Numbered from the stretch's first letter, positions 1-5,147 are shown. The stretch: DNA of 5,147 nucleotides from Xanthobacteraceae bacterium (GCA_025929595.1 JAICQA010000209.1:1-5147), one strand, 5' to 3'. A program made the numbers and translations. The notes: generated by a model from the letters alone, not told the origin.

Positions 1-756
1 GCCGTCAACGACCGCGGACGCTGGCTGCGCGCGCGGCTCGTGTCCGAAGGCAATCGTCCCGTTCGCGTCGGGCAGTCGACCATCGCGCCGATGCTCGACG
101 GCAACGGCGCGCCGCTGCATGACGGCAATGCCTTCGACACGGAGTCGATTGCGCTCGGCGAAGGTGGCGACGTCTATGTCGGCATTGAGCGCATTCATCG
201 CGTCGCGCGCTATGACGTCGGAAAGCGCGGCTTTGCCGCCCGCGCACGTAATATCGAGCTGCCGCCTGCCGCGCGCGACCTGCCGCGCAATGCCGGCATC
301 GAAGGCCTCGTCTTTGTGCCGCGCGACCGGCCGCTGGGCGGCACGCTCATCGCCTTCACCGAGCGCGGTCTCGACAGGAACGGCAACTTGCGCGCCTTTC
401 TCGTCGGCGGGCCCTCCCCGGGCGAATTTTCCGTCCGGCGCAGCGGCGACTTCGACATCACCGACGCCGCACTCATTCCGGACGGCGACGTGCTGATCCT
501 CGAGCGGTACTTCTCATGGCTCGGCGCGCTCAAGATGCGCATCCGTCGCATTGCGCTCGCGGACATCAGGCCGGGGGCGACGGTCGACGGCACGGTGCTC
601 ATCGAGGCCGACGGCGGCTACGAGATCGACAATATGGAAGGCCTCGATGTGCAGCGCTCCGCCGGCGGCGAAACGCTGATTACGGTCATTTCCGACGATA
701 ATTTTTTCGGGCTGCAGCGGACGCTGCTGCTGCGCTTCGCGCTGGTGGAGGACTAA
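1..756 (+). CDS. Esterase-like activity of phytase family protein, 3' part
   Basis: The reading frame is open from the first base, so the gene starts upstream; 251 codons are visible before the TAA at 754-756. The sequence fits the 'esterase-like activity of phytase' family (COG4246/PF13449 type), predicted beta-propeller proteins that are usually exported. Diagnostic stretches, numbered from the first window codon, are NDRGRWLRARL (3-13), DTESIA (46-51), NAGIEGLVFVP (97-107), DNMEGL (210-215) and SDDNFFGLQRTLLLRF near the C-terminus (from 231). The acidic DxES, GIEGL and NMEGL motifs recur in the family and probably shape the metal or active site of the propeller; that role is inferred. Family members are usually about 320-400 residues, so roughly 70-150 residues, including any signal peptide, are missing on the left. 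True substrate unknown; 'phytase' is a fold-based name. It converges with rpmB across a 116-bp junction. Confidence 0.85.
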   Translation, partial: AVNDRGRWLRARLVSEGNRPVRVGQSTIAPMLDGNGAPLHDGNAFDTESIALGEGGDVYVGIERIHRVARYDVGKRGFAARARNIELPPAARDLPRNAGIEGLVFVPRDRPLGGTLIAFTERGLDRNGNLRAFLVGGPSPGEFSVRRSGDFDITDAALIPDGDVLILERYFSWLGALKMRIRRIALADIRPGATVDGTVLIEADGGYEIDNMEGLDVQRSAGGETLITVISDDNFFGLQRTLLLRFALVED

Positions 757-762
757 CCCATT

Positions 763-857
763 CTCGTCATCACCGAGACCCGGTGATCTCGAAATAGCGA
801 AACTCCGTGCCCCATTAAGCGAGATGGCCGGGACAAGCCCGGCCATGACAATTTCGA
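763..857. repeat. REP-like composite palindrome at a convergent gene junction
   Basis: Two perfect hairpins lie in the 116 bp between the phytase-like gene and rpmB. The first pairs ATCACCG (769-775) with CGGTGAT (781-787) around a 5-nt loop. The second pairs ATGGCCGGG (824-832) with CCCGGCCAT (838-846), 9 bp, also around a 5-nt loop. An inverted pair TCGAAAT (789-795) and ATTTCGA (851-857) brackets the second one. Read on the minus strand, the second hairpin translates as MAGLVPAIS, a signature I associate with a dispersed intergenic repeat common in Hyphomicrobiales. Neither hairpin has a T-run beside it, so a classical intrinsic terminator is not shown, but placed between two converging genes it could end or protect both transcripts. 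Family identity is from memory; genome copy number is not visible here. Confidence 0.65.
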
Positions 858-872
858 AGGCGACGGATCGTG

Positions 873-1157
873 TCAGGCCGCCGAGGCGGCCTTGATCTTG
901 CGCTTCAGTTCGAGCGCCTTCGACGACAGCGTCTTGTCGCTCTGCTTGAGCAGAAAGGCGTCGAGCCCGCCGCGGTGATCGACCGACTTCAGCGCGTTGG
1001 TGCTGACGCGCATGCGGACACTGCGGTCGAGGACGTCGCTGCGCAGCGTCACGCTGCACAGGTTCGGCAGGAACCGGCGCTTGGTCTTGATGTTCGAGTG
1101 GCTCACCTTGTGGCCGACAAGCACCGTCTTGCCCGTGAGCTCGCAACGCCGTGACAT
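873..1157 (-). CDS. rpmB: 50S ribosomal protein L28
   Basis: This encodes a 94-residue basic protein of the large ribosomal subunit. The N-terminus MSRRCELTGK, then VGHKVSHSNIKTKRRFLPNL (residues 15-34), is the core L28 signature; E. coli L28 has the matching MSRVCQVTGK and TKRRFLPNL. The protein is longer than the 78-residue E. coli form because of a C-terminal tail (DHRGGLDAFLLK, about 60-71, then a Lys-rich end), as in other alphaproteobacteria. Only one cysteine (C5) sits in the N-terminal region, so it is probably a zinc-free form. The ATG at 1155-1157 is chosen because the L28 signature begins there and AGAGGA, a good Shine-Dalgarno, lies about 9 nt upstream. A long in-frame open extension toward 2168 has no L28 homology. 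It is divergent from the DUF3108 gene, convergent with the phytase-like gene, and so probably monocistronic. Confidence 0.97.
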   Translation of the reverse strand: MSRRCELTGKTVLVGHKVSHSNIKTKRRFLPNLCSVTLRSDVLDRSVRMRVSTNALKSVDHRGGLDAFLLKQSDKTLSSKALELKRKIKAASAA

Positions 1158-1187
1158 GATCGAGGGTCCTCTGGAAAATTTCGCGCA

Positions 1188-1229
1188 AACCGGCTGGCCT
1201 GCGGCAACGGCCGCCTTGCAGCACCGGTT
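1188..1229 (-). promoter_or_regulatory. Candidate structured 5' leader of rpmB
   Basis: In the rpmB leader, predicted from the promoter to span about 1239 to 1158, the outer arms AACCGG (1188-1193) and CCGGTT (1224-1229) pair perfectly. Inside them CTGC (1199-1202) pairs with GCAG (1218-1221), and GGC (1203-1205) with GCC (1213-1215), giving a nested stem with an asymmetric internal loop. The Shine-Dalgarno lies downstream of it, outside the stem. Ribosomal protein genes are often autoregulated through such leaders, but I know of no established L28 leader in this group. Pairing is seen; regulatory function is inference. Confidence 0.35.
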
Positions 1230-1245
1230 CTTTTTGGGTGGGGTC

Positions 1246-1274
1246 GTCATAAAGAGCCCCCCGCCGAGCGTCAA
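1246..1274 (-). promoter_or_regulatory. Sigma70-type promoter of rpmB
   Basis: On the minus strand TTGACG (-35, 1269-1274) is followed after exactly 17 nt by TATGAC (-10, 1246-1251). The -35 matches the housekeeping consensus at five of six bases, the -10 at four of six, and the spacing is ideal. Transcription should begin near 1239, giving an rpmB leader of about 80 nt. This is the best promoter in the window and fits the high expression expected of a ribosomal protein gene. Confidence 0.7.
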
Positions 1275-1282
1275 GTTTGGCG

Positions 1283-1301
1283 GCCCCGGCCTGTCCGGGG
1301 C
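1283..1301. repeat. Short GC-rich palindrome, REP-like
   Basis: GCCCCGG (1283-1289) pairs with CCGGGGC (1295-1301) around a 5-nt loop. On the minus strand the loop reads ACAGG, close to the ACAAG loop of the hairpin at 824-846 read on the plus strand, and the arm and loop sizes are similar. It may be a reduced member of the same repeat family. It lies just upstream of the rpmB -35 box in the divergent rpmB/DUF3108 spacer, so it could also mark or insulate that boundary. Confidence 0.45.
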
Positions 1302-1338
1302 ACCACAGTTCTGGCACATTGCGGCGTGATTTCGTGGC

Positions 1339-1362
1339 TCGGGGCCGTTCAGAGCGCCCCGA
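1339..1362 (+). other. Stem-loop just upstream of the DUF3108 start
   Basis: TCGGGGC (1339-1345) and GCCCCGA (1356-1362) form a 7-bp perfect stem around a 10-nt loop. It ends 17 nt before the chosen ATG at 1380, and no T-run follows, so it is not an intrinsic terminator. If the DUF3108 gene uses the upstream GTG at 1326, this sequence would instead be coding. GC-rich stems arise easily in such DNA, hence the low confidence in function. Confidence 0.3.
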
Positions 1363-1379
1363 CCCAGACGGGTTTCGAG

Positions 1380-2207
1380 ATGGCCAGGATGCCGCTCCGC
1401 CTTGCTCTTTCCATGTGCGCGCTGCTCGCGGCCGCCGGTGCGGCCGGCGCCGGCTCGACGCTGGAGGCGCGCTATGCCGTGACCTTCACCGGCGTGACCC
1501 TCGGCCAGGGCGCGCTGGTGGTCGAGGTCAACGAAGAGGGCTACTCGGCCGCAGGCAGCGCAATGGTCGCAGGCCTCCTGCAAATGATCACGGGCGGCAA
1601 GGGAACGGCTGCGGCGCGTGGACAGATCGTCAACGGCCGCATCCTGCCGATCAGCTATTCCGGCAACTCCGAAAGCAAGGAACGCTCGCACGAAGTGCGG
1701 CTTTCGGGCGCCGCCGGCACGATCAAGGATGTCCATGTCGAGCCGAAGCGTCCGTTCACCAGCGACCGCGTGCCCATCAGGGACGAGCACCGCAAGGATG
1801 TCGTCGATCCCATGAGCGCGGCGATCATGCCGGTCGCGGGCAATGGCGACGTGACAGGCGCCGATGCCTGCAAGCGCACGTTGCCGATTTTCGACGGCGA
1901 GTATCGCTACGACCTCGTCTTCAGTTTCGAGCGCAACGACTCCGCTCGGGAGCTCAAGGAGATGCGCGGCTATGGCGGCCCCCTCGCCGTCTGCCGGGTC
2001 GAGTACCGGCCCATCGCCGGGCATCGGCAGCGCCGTCAGGTGCAGGAGTTGAGTGAGAACAAGGACATTTTCGTCTGGCTGGCGCCGATCGAGGGCACCC
2101 GCATCGTCATGCCGGTGCGTGTATCCTTCGGCAGCAAGATCGGCGCCTTTATCGTGCAGGCAACGCATTTCGTGAGCGAAGTGAAGCCACGCCCTGCGAC
2201 GCGCTGA
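1380..2207 (+). CDS. DUF3108 domain-containing exported protein
   Basis: This encodes a 275-residue protein, probably periplasmic. Residues 1-24 look like a Sec signal peptide: basic R3 and R7, a hydrophobic core (LALSMCALLAAAGAA) and an AGA cleavage site before G25. The mature part begins with YAVTFTGVTLGQGALVVEV, followed by VDPMSAAI, a characteristic DUF3108 (PF11306) stretch, then PIFDGEYRYDL and a C-terminal beta-rich half ending with RVSFGSKIGAFIVQATHF. Two cysteines remain in the mature protein (C164 and C205) and could form a disulfide. The frame is open from a GTG at 1326, but ATG 1380 puts the signal peptide at the N-terminus; neither start has a convincing Shine-Dalgarno, and ATG 1389 is a further option. 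The family's function is not established. From memory, this gene sits next to rpmB and the SUV3-like helicase in many Hyphomicrobiales. Confidence 0.85.
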   Translation: MARMPLRLALSMCALLAAAGAAGAGSTLEARYAVTFTGVTLGQGALVVEVNEEGYSAAGSAMVAGLLQMITGGKGTAAARGQIVNGRILPISYSGNSESKERSHEVRLSGAAGTIKDVHVEPKRPFTSDRVPIRDEHRKDVVDPMSAAIMPVAGNGDVTGADACKRTLPIFDGEYRYDLVFSFERNDSARELKEMRGYGGPLAVCRVEYRPIAGHRQRRQVQELSENKDIFVWLAPIEGTRIVMPVRVSFGSKIGAFIVQATHFVSEVKPRPATR

Positions 2208-2213
2208 GCACCA

Positions 2214-2242
2214 CGAGCGCCGTTAAGAAAATTTTGCGCTCG
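2214..2242 (+). terminator. Stem-loop after the DUF3108 gene
   Basis: CGAGCGC (2214-2220) pairs with GCGCTCG (2236-2242), 7 bp, starting 7 nt after the TGA. The 15-nt loop holds the self-complementary run AAAATTTT (2228-2235). There is no T-run after the stem, so if this ends transcription it is not a textbook intrinsic terminator; it may instead protect the 3' end. Part of the left arm also belongs to the first word shared with the second duplicated segment (see 2489). Confidence 0.35.
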
Positions 2243-2358
2243 CACCGATGACATTTGCGGCTCCCGGCATATCTCTCGTAGGCGAAGGCGCGCCGCGCGC
2301 AACATCTAGCCCGGAACGAAATCCGAAGCCGCGCGAGTCAGCGATTCGGGCGCGTTTC

Positions 2359-2373
2359 GTTCCGAACGTGTTC
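2359..2373 (+). promoter_or_regulatory. Putative LexA (SOS) box, copy 1
   Basis: GTTC (2359-2362), seven bases, GTTC (2370-2373): this matches the direct-repeat LexA operator GTTC-N7-GTTC described for alphaproteobacteria. It overlaps the 3' arm of the copy 1 hairpin. The second copy keeps all eight specified bases while two of the seven spacer bases differ. No gene start lies close downstream of this copy. A single match of eight fixed bases can occur by chance, so binding is inferred. Confidence 0.4.
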
Positions 2374-2386
2374 TGGAACTTTCCAG
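2373..2386. repeat. Palindrome CTGGAA-CT-TTCCAG
   Basis: A perfect 6-bp inverted repeat with a 2-bp centre sits directly at the end of the copy 1 GTTC-N7-GTTC site. The centre is too short for a full RNA hairpin, so a dimeric protein-binding site is the more natural reading. It is not preserved in copy 2 (2651-2663 differs), which weakens any shared role. Confidence 0.3.
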
Positions 2387-2519
2387 TCTGCATGAAATGA
2401 CTGCACGCATGTCGCAATTCGGGACTCGGTTCGCTGCACGGGCGGTGGAGAGCCGGCGGATTTCTTCGAGCAGGATGCGAACTGTCGGGAGCGCCGAAAT
2501 TAAGTTCTGGCCACGGCGC

Positions 2520-2555
2520 GATGGTGCACTGTCACCATCGGCCCGGAGGTTTTTT
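2520..2555 (+). terminator. Weak terminator-like hairpin with a displaced T-run
   Basis: GATGGTG (2520-2526) pairs with CACCATC (2533-2539) around a 6-nt loop, and a run of six T's occupies 2550-2555. Ten bases separate the stem from the T-run, too far for a standard intrinsic terminator. It could end a short transcript starting inside the gap, or be incidental. No matching hairpin is seen in copy 1. Confidence 0.25.
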
Positions 2556-2635
2556 CGTACAAGGGATCGGCACCCTCAACATCTAGCAGTGAACGAAGCC
2601 CGATTGCACCGACGCAGCCGATTCGGGCGCGATTC

Positions 2636-2650
2636 GTTCCGAGCGCGTTC
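2636..2650 (+). promoter_or_regulatory. Putative LexA (SOS) box, copy 2, upstream of the helicase
   Basis: GTTC (2636-2639), seven bases, GTTC (2647-2650), the alphaproteobacterial LexA-type direct repeat. It ends 45 bp before the putative -10 hexamer at 2695, upstream of the usual -35 zone, so repression by simple occlusion would need a different promoter or cooperation with the box at 2359. If real, it would place the helicase in the DNA-damage response. This is inference from motif and conservation between copies. Confidence 0.4.
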
Positions 2651-2694
2651 CATTCCTTTACGCCGCGCGCAGTTTTGTCGCGTCGCTGTCGCAA

Positions 2695-2700
2695 TATGAT
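2695..2700 (+). promoter_or_regulatory. Possible -10 box for the helicase gene
   Basis: TATGAT matches the sigma70 -10 consensus at five of six bases. No good -35 sits at 16-18 bp; TTGTCG at 2675-2680 is only 14 bp away. Initiation near 2707 would leave a very short leader that begins almost at GGAGA (2709-2713). That fits the GTG start at 2724 better than the ATG at 2739. Confidence 0.35.
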
Positions 2701-2738
2701 ACAGAAGCGGAGACAATTCGCCGGTGCCCGCCCGCTCA

Positions 2739-5147
2739 ATGCCCGTGACAAGCCAGTTCAGTTCGCCGCCGCGCCGCGAGCGCGGGGTCACGGCCGTGCT
2801 CGGGCCGACCAACACCGGCAAGACGCATCTCGCCATCGAGCGGATGCTGGGGCATTCGAGCGGGCTCATCGGCCTGCCGCTCAGGCTGCTCGCGCGCGAG
2901 GTCTATAACCGCTGCGTCGAGAAGGTGGGTGCGGCGTCCGTCGCGCTCGTCACCGGCGAAGAGAAGATCAAGCCGCCCAATCCGCGCTTCTGGGTCTCGA
3001 CCGTCGAGGCCATGCCGCGCGACCTCGACGTGGCCTTTGTTGCCATCGACGAGGCGCAGATCGCGGGCGATTTCGACCGCGGCCATATCTTCACGGATCG
3101 GATGCTCCATCGCCGCGGCCGCGAGGAGACGCTCATTCTGGGCGCGGCGACGCTCCGCCCGCTGATCGAGAAGCTCCTGCCCGGCGCCGATATCGTGCAG
3201 CGTCCGCGCCTGTCGCAACTCACATTCGCGGGCGAAAAGAAGATCACCCGCCTGCCGCGCCGTTCGGCAATCGTCGCCTTCTCGGCCGAGGAAGTATACG
3301 CGATCGCGGAACTGATCCGCCGCCAGCGCGGCGGTGCCGCCGTCGTGCTGGGCGCCCTCTCCCCGCGCACCCGGAATGCGCAGGTCGAGCTTTATCAGAG
3401 CGGTGACGTCGATTATCTCGTTGCCACCGACGCCATCGGCATGGGCCTTAATCTCGACGTCGATCACATCGCCTTTGCCGCCGATTCCAAGTTCGACGGC
3501 CACCAGCACCGCCGCCTCAATCCCGCCGAACTCGCGCAGATCGCGGGTCGCGCCGGCCGGGCGCGGCGCGACGGAACGTTTGGCACCACAGGACGTTGCC
3601 CGTCGTTCGAACCCGAACTGATCGAGCGGCTGGAAAGCCACAATTTTGAACCGCTGCGTGTGGCGCAATGGCGCAACTCGGATCTCGATTTTCGTTCGCT
3701 CGCGGCGCTGATCGAAAGCCTGTCGATCCCGCCGCGCGAAGAGGGGCTCACGCGGGCGCCGACGGCGGAAGACGTTCGCGTACTGGAACGGGCGGCGAAA
3801 GATGACGATGTCGTGCGCATGGCGACCGGCGCATCCGCGATCGAGCGGCTGTGGGAAGTGTGCCAGGTCCCCGACTACCGGAAGGTCTCGCTCGCGTCCC
3901 ACGTCGAGCTGGTCCTCGCCCTCTATGGATTTCTCGCGCGAGAGGGTAGGATTCCGACCGACTGGTTCTCCCAACAGGTGGCGCTTGCCGAGCGGACCGA
4001 AGGCGACATCGACGCGCTGTCCTATCGCATCGCGCAGGTGCGCACCTGGACCTTCGTCGCCAACCGCGCCGACTGGCTCGACAACCCGGAGCATTGGCAA
4101 CAGTTCACGCGAAGCGTGGAAGACAAGCTTTCGGACGCGCTGCATGAGCAGCTCGCCCTGCGCTTCGTCGACCGGCGCACCAGCGTGTTGATGCGGCGGC
4201 TGAGAGAAAACGCAATGCTCGAAAGTGAAGTGTCGAAGACCGGCGAGGTGACGGTGGAAGGCCACGTCATCGGTCGGCTCCAGGGTTTCGAGTTTGCGCT
4301 CGACACGACGGGCGCGGGCCAGGACGCGAAGGCCCTGCGTGCCGCGGCGGCGAAGGTGCTCGCGAGCGAAATCGAGGCCCGCGCGGCCAGGCTCGCGGCC
4401 GCACCCGACGAGCAGTTCGTGCTCGCCAATGACGGTGTCATCCGCTGGATCGGCGAGCCGGTCGCCAAGCTGATTGCCGGCGAAAATGCGCTTGAGCCGC
4501 GCTTCCGCGTGCTCGCGGACGAGCAACTCACCGGTGCCGCGAAAGAGTCCGTCGACGCGCGCCTCACGCTCTGGCTCAAGGCGCACGTCGAAAAGCTGCT
4601 CGGGCCGCTCAATGCGCTCGCCAAGGCGGAAGATGTCACCGGTATCGCGCGCGGCATTGCGTTCCAGCTCGTGGAATCGCTTGGCGTACTGGAGCGCGCA
4701 AAGGTCGCCGAGGAAGTGAAGGGGCTCGATCAGGAAACGCGCGCGACACTGCGCAAATACGGCGTGCGCTTTGGCGCCTATCACATCTACCTGCCCGCCT
4801 TACTCAAGCCCGCGCCGCGAACGCTCGCGCTGCTCCTGTGGACGCTGAAGAATGGCGGGCTCGATCAGAAGGGTTTCGACGACCTGCCAGGCCTGGCCGC
4901 GAGCGGCCGCACCTCGATCCCGGTCGATCAGGAAGTTTCGAAGAATCTCTATCGCCTGGTCGGCTATCGCGTGTGTGGCAACCGCGCCATCCGCGTCGAC
5001 ATTCTGGAGCGTCTGGCCGATCTCATCCGTCCGGCGCTCTCGTGGCGCCCGGCCATGCCGGGCGAGAAGCCGGCGGGTGCCTTCGACGGGCGCGGATTCC
5101 TTGTGACCGTCGCCATGACCTCGCTCGCGGGCTGCTCGGGCGAGGAC
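2739..5147 (+). CDS. SUV3-like superfamily 2 RNA helicase, 5' part
   Basis: The frame is open to the right edge: 803 codons are visible and the C-terminus is missing. Helicase motifs, counted from ATG 2739: Walker A GPTNTGKT (22-29), Walker B DEAQ (104-107), GAAT as motif III (135-138), ATDAIGMGLNL as motif V (229-239) and QIAGRAGR as motif VI (267-274). GPTNTGKT, DEAQ and ATDAIGMGLNL closely follow mitochondrial SUV3, an ATP-driven 3'-5' RNA helicase that partners a ribonuclease in RNA decay. The motif set makes the ATPase complete. A long region follows the core (about 275-803), including a charged helical stretch near 505-555, and ends on VAMTSLAGCSGED, which I recall as conserved in alphaproteobacterial homologues (some annotated MgpS). 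A TGA at 2697 limits the start. ATG 2739 is the default, but GTG 2724 has GGAGA ten bases upstream and may be the real start. RNA substrates are unknown. Confidence 0.92.
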   Translation, partial: MPVTSQFSSPPRRERGVTAVLGPTNTGKTHLAIERMLGHSSGLIGLPLRLLAREVYNRCVEKVGAASVALVTGEEKIKPPNPRFWVSTVEAMPRDLDVAFVAIDEAQIAGDFDRGHIFTDRMLHRRGREETLILGAATLRPLIEKLLPGADIVQRPRLSQLTFAGEKKITRLPRRSAIVAFSAEEVYAIAELIRRQRGGAAVVLGALSPRTRNAQVELYQSGDVDYLVATDAIGMGLNLDVDHIAFAADSKFDGHQHRRLNPAELAQIAGRAGRARRDGTFGTTGRCPSFEPELIERLESHNFEPLRVAQWRNSDLDFRSLAALIESLSIPPREEGLTRAPTAEDVRVLERAAKDDDVVRMATGASAIERLWEVCQVPDYRKVSLASHVELVLALYGFLAREGRIPTDWFSQQVALAERTEGDIDALSYRIAQVRTWTFVANRADWLDNPEHWQQFTRSVEDKLSDALHEQLALRFVDRRTSVLMRRLRENAMLESEVSKTGEVTVEGHVIGRLQGFEFALDTTGAGQDAKALRAAAAKVLASEIEARAARLAAAPDEQFVLANDGVIRWIGEPVAKLIAGENALEPRFRVLADEQLTGAAKESVDARLTLWLKAHVEKLLGPLNALAKAEDVTGIARGIAFQLVESLGVLERAKVAEEVKGLDQETRATLRKYGVRFGAYHIYLPALLKPAPRTLALLLWTLKNGGLDQKGFDDLPGLAASGRTSIPVDQEVSKNLYRLVGYRVCGNRAIRVDILERLADLIRPALSWRPAMPGEKPAGAFDGRGFLVTVAMTSLAGCSGED

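Larger units (their letters stand above)
2215..2418. repeat. Diverged duplicated segment, copy 1
   Basis: Copy 1 of a segment repeated 277 bp downstream. The best-conserved core is 2300-2373: aligned without gaps to 2577-2650 it matches at about 54 of 74 positions by hand count. The core opens with CAACATCTAGC (2300-2310), identical in both copies. It then holds a hairpin, GGAACGAAA (2313-2321) with TTTCGTTCC (2355-2363), plus inner CCGAA (2323-2327) with TTCGG (2345-2349), and closes on GTTC-N7-GTTC. Outer limits rest on GAGCGCCG (2215-2222) with TTAAG (2223-2227), and on TGTCGCAAT (2410-2418), which recurs at exactly the 277-bp offset. Sequence between the core and these words is mostly diverged, so the outer limits are less certain than the core. 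The hairpin loop is the most variable part. Confidence 0.65.
2489..2695. repeat. Diverged duplicated segment, copy 2, upstream of the helicase
   Basis: This is the partner of 2215-2418. It starts with GAGCGCCG (2489-2496) and, after three extra A's, TTAAG (2500-2504). The core (2577-2650) carries CAACATCTAGC, then the hairpin GAACGAA (2591-2597) with TTCGTTC (2633-2639), with inner GCCCGA (2598-2603) pairing TCGGGC (2623-2628); only a 4-nt bulge interrupts the 13 bp. It ends with GTTC-N7-GTTC and then TGTCGCAAT (2687-2695). The last base of that word starts the putative helicase -10 hexamer, so copy 2 abuts or overlaps the promoter region. The hairpin survives in both copies despite changes in its 5' arm, and the 3' arm stretch CGATTCGGGCGCG is identical. 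Whether this is a local duplication or two insertions of a dispersed element cannot be told here. Confidence 0.65.

Noticed and set aside
514..1317. A 267-codon minus-strand frame spanning the phytase-like gene end and rpmB
   Set aside because: It crosses the palindromic repeat and overlaps rpmB in another frame; composition is that of a shadow frame.
1312..1328. Sigma54-like TGGCAC...TTGC motif before DUF3108
   Set aside because: The GG and GC elements are not in the required GG-N10-GC spacing.
1158..2168. A long in-frame N-terminal extension of rpmB on the minus strand
   Set aside because: L28 begins at 1157 with its own Shine-Dalgarno and promoter; the extension runs antisense through DUF3108 and has no L28 homology.
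2313..2400. EcfG (general stress sigma) promoter starting at GGAAC
   Set aside because: No CGTT lies 16-17 bases after either GGAAC (2313 or 2375), nor on the opposite strand of the hairpin.
2215..2695. CRISPR array or phage attachment repeats
   Set aside because: There are only two diverged copies, with no regular spacers, no cas genes, no tRNA end and no integrase.
2397..2699. A 100-codon plus-strand frame in the pre-helicase gap
   Set aside because: It runs through the repeat and hairpins, has no Shine-Dalgarno, and its Arg/Ser-rich product resembles no family I know.
2736..4784. A 682-codon open frame antisense to the helicase
   Set aside because: It is the high-G+C shadow of the helicase codons. 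The plus strand carries all helicase motifs in order, while the antisense product is Arg/Ala/Asp-rich with no recognisable domain.

Overview
The window looks like a chromosomal housekeeping segment of a high-G+C alphaproteobacterium, most likely in or near Hyphomicrobiales. This rests on the SUV3-type helicase, the alphaproteobacterial-style 94-residue L28, the gene neighbourhood, and REP-like palindromes of the kind common in that order. I cannot name a genus.

Layout from left to right. Positions 1-756 (+) hold the 3' part of an esterase-like/phytase-like beta-propeller protein whose start lies outside the window. A short convergent junction (757-872) carries a composite palindromic repeat. 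rpmB (873-1157, -) encodes ribosomal protein L28. It is read from a well-formed promoter (1246-1274, -) and has a leader of about 80 nt that can fold. Divergent from it is a DUF3108-family exported protein (1380-2207, +). A gene-poor stretch of about 530 bp follows (2208-2738). Finally a large SUV3-like RNA helicase starts near 2739 (+) and runs off the right edge, with at least 803 codons visible.

The genes are ordinary. The part that needs explaining is the 2208-2738 gap. It contains two diverged copies of one segment, offset by 277 bp. Each copy has the same 11-base entry sequence, an imperfect hairpin with a variable loop, and an exit motif GTTC-N7-GTTC, which matches the alphaproteobacterial LexA (SOS) operator pattern. 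A nine-base word at the same 277-bp offset places the end of copy 2 at the likely helicase promoter. This could be a duplicated control region, a pair of small RNA genes, or two members of a dispersed repeat family. Sequence alone does not decide between these.

The genes do not form one obvious pathway. L28 and the SUV3-like helicase both relate to ribosomes or RNA; DUF3108 and the phytase-like protein are probably exported or envelope proteins. I found no tRNA, rRNA, CRISPR array, transposase, phage gene or defence system, and I do not claim a new biological system here.
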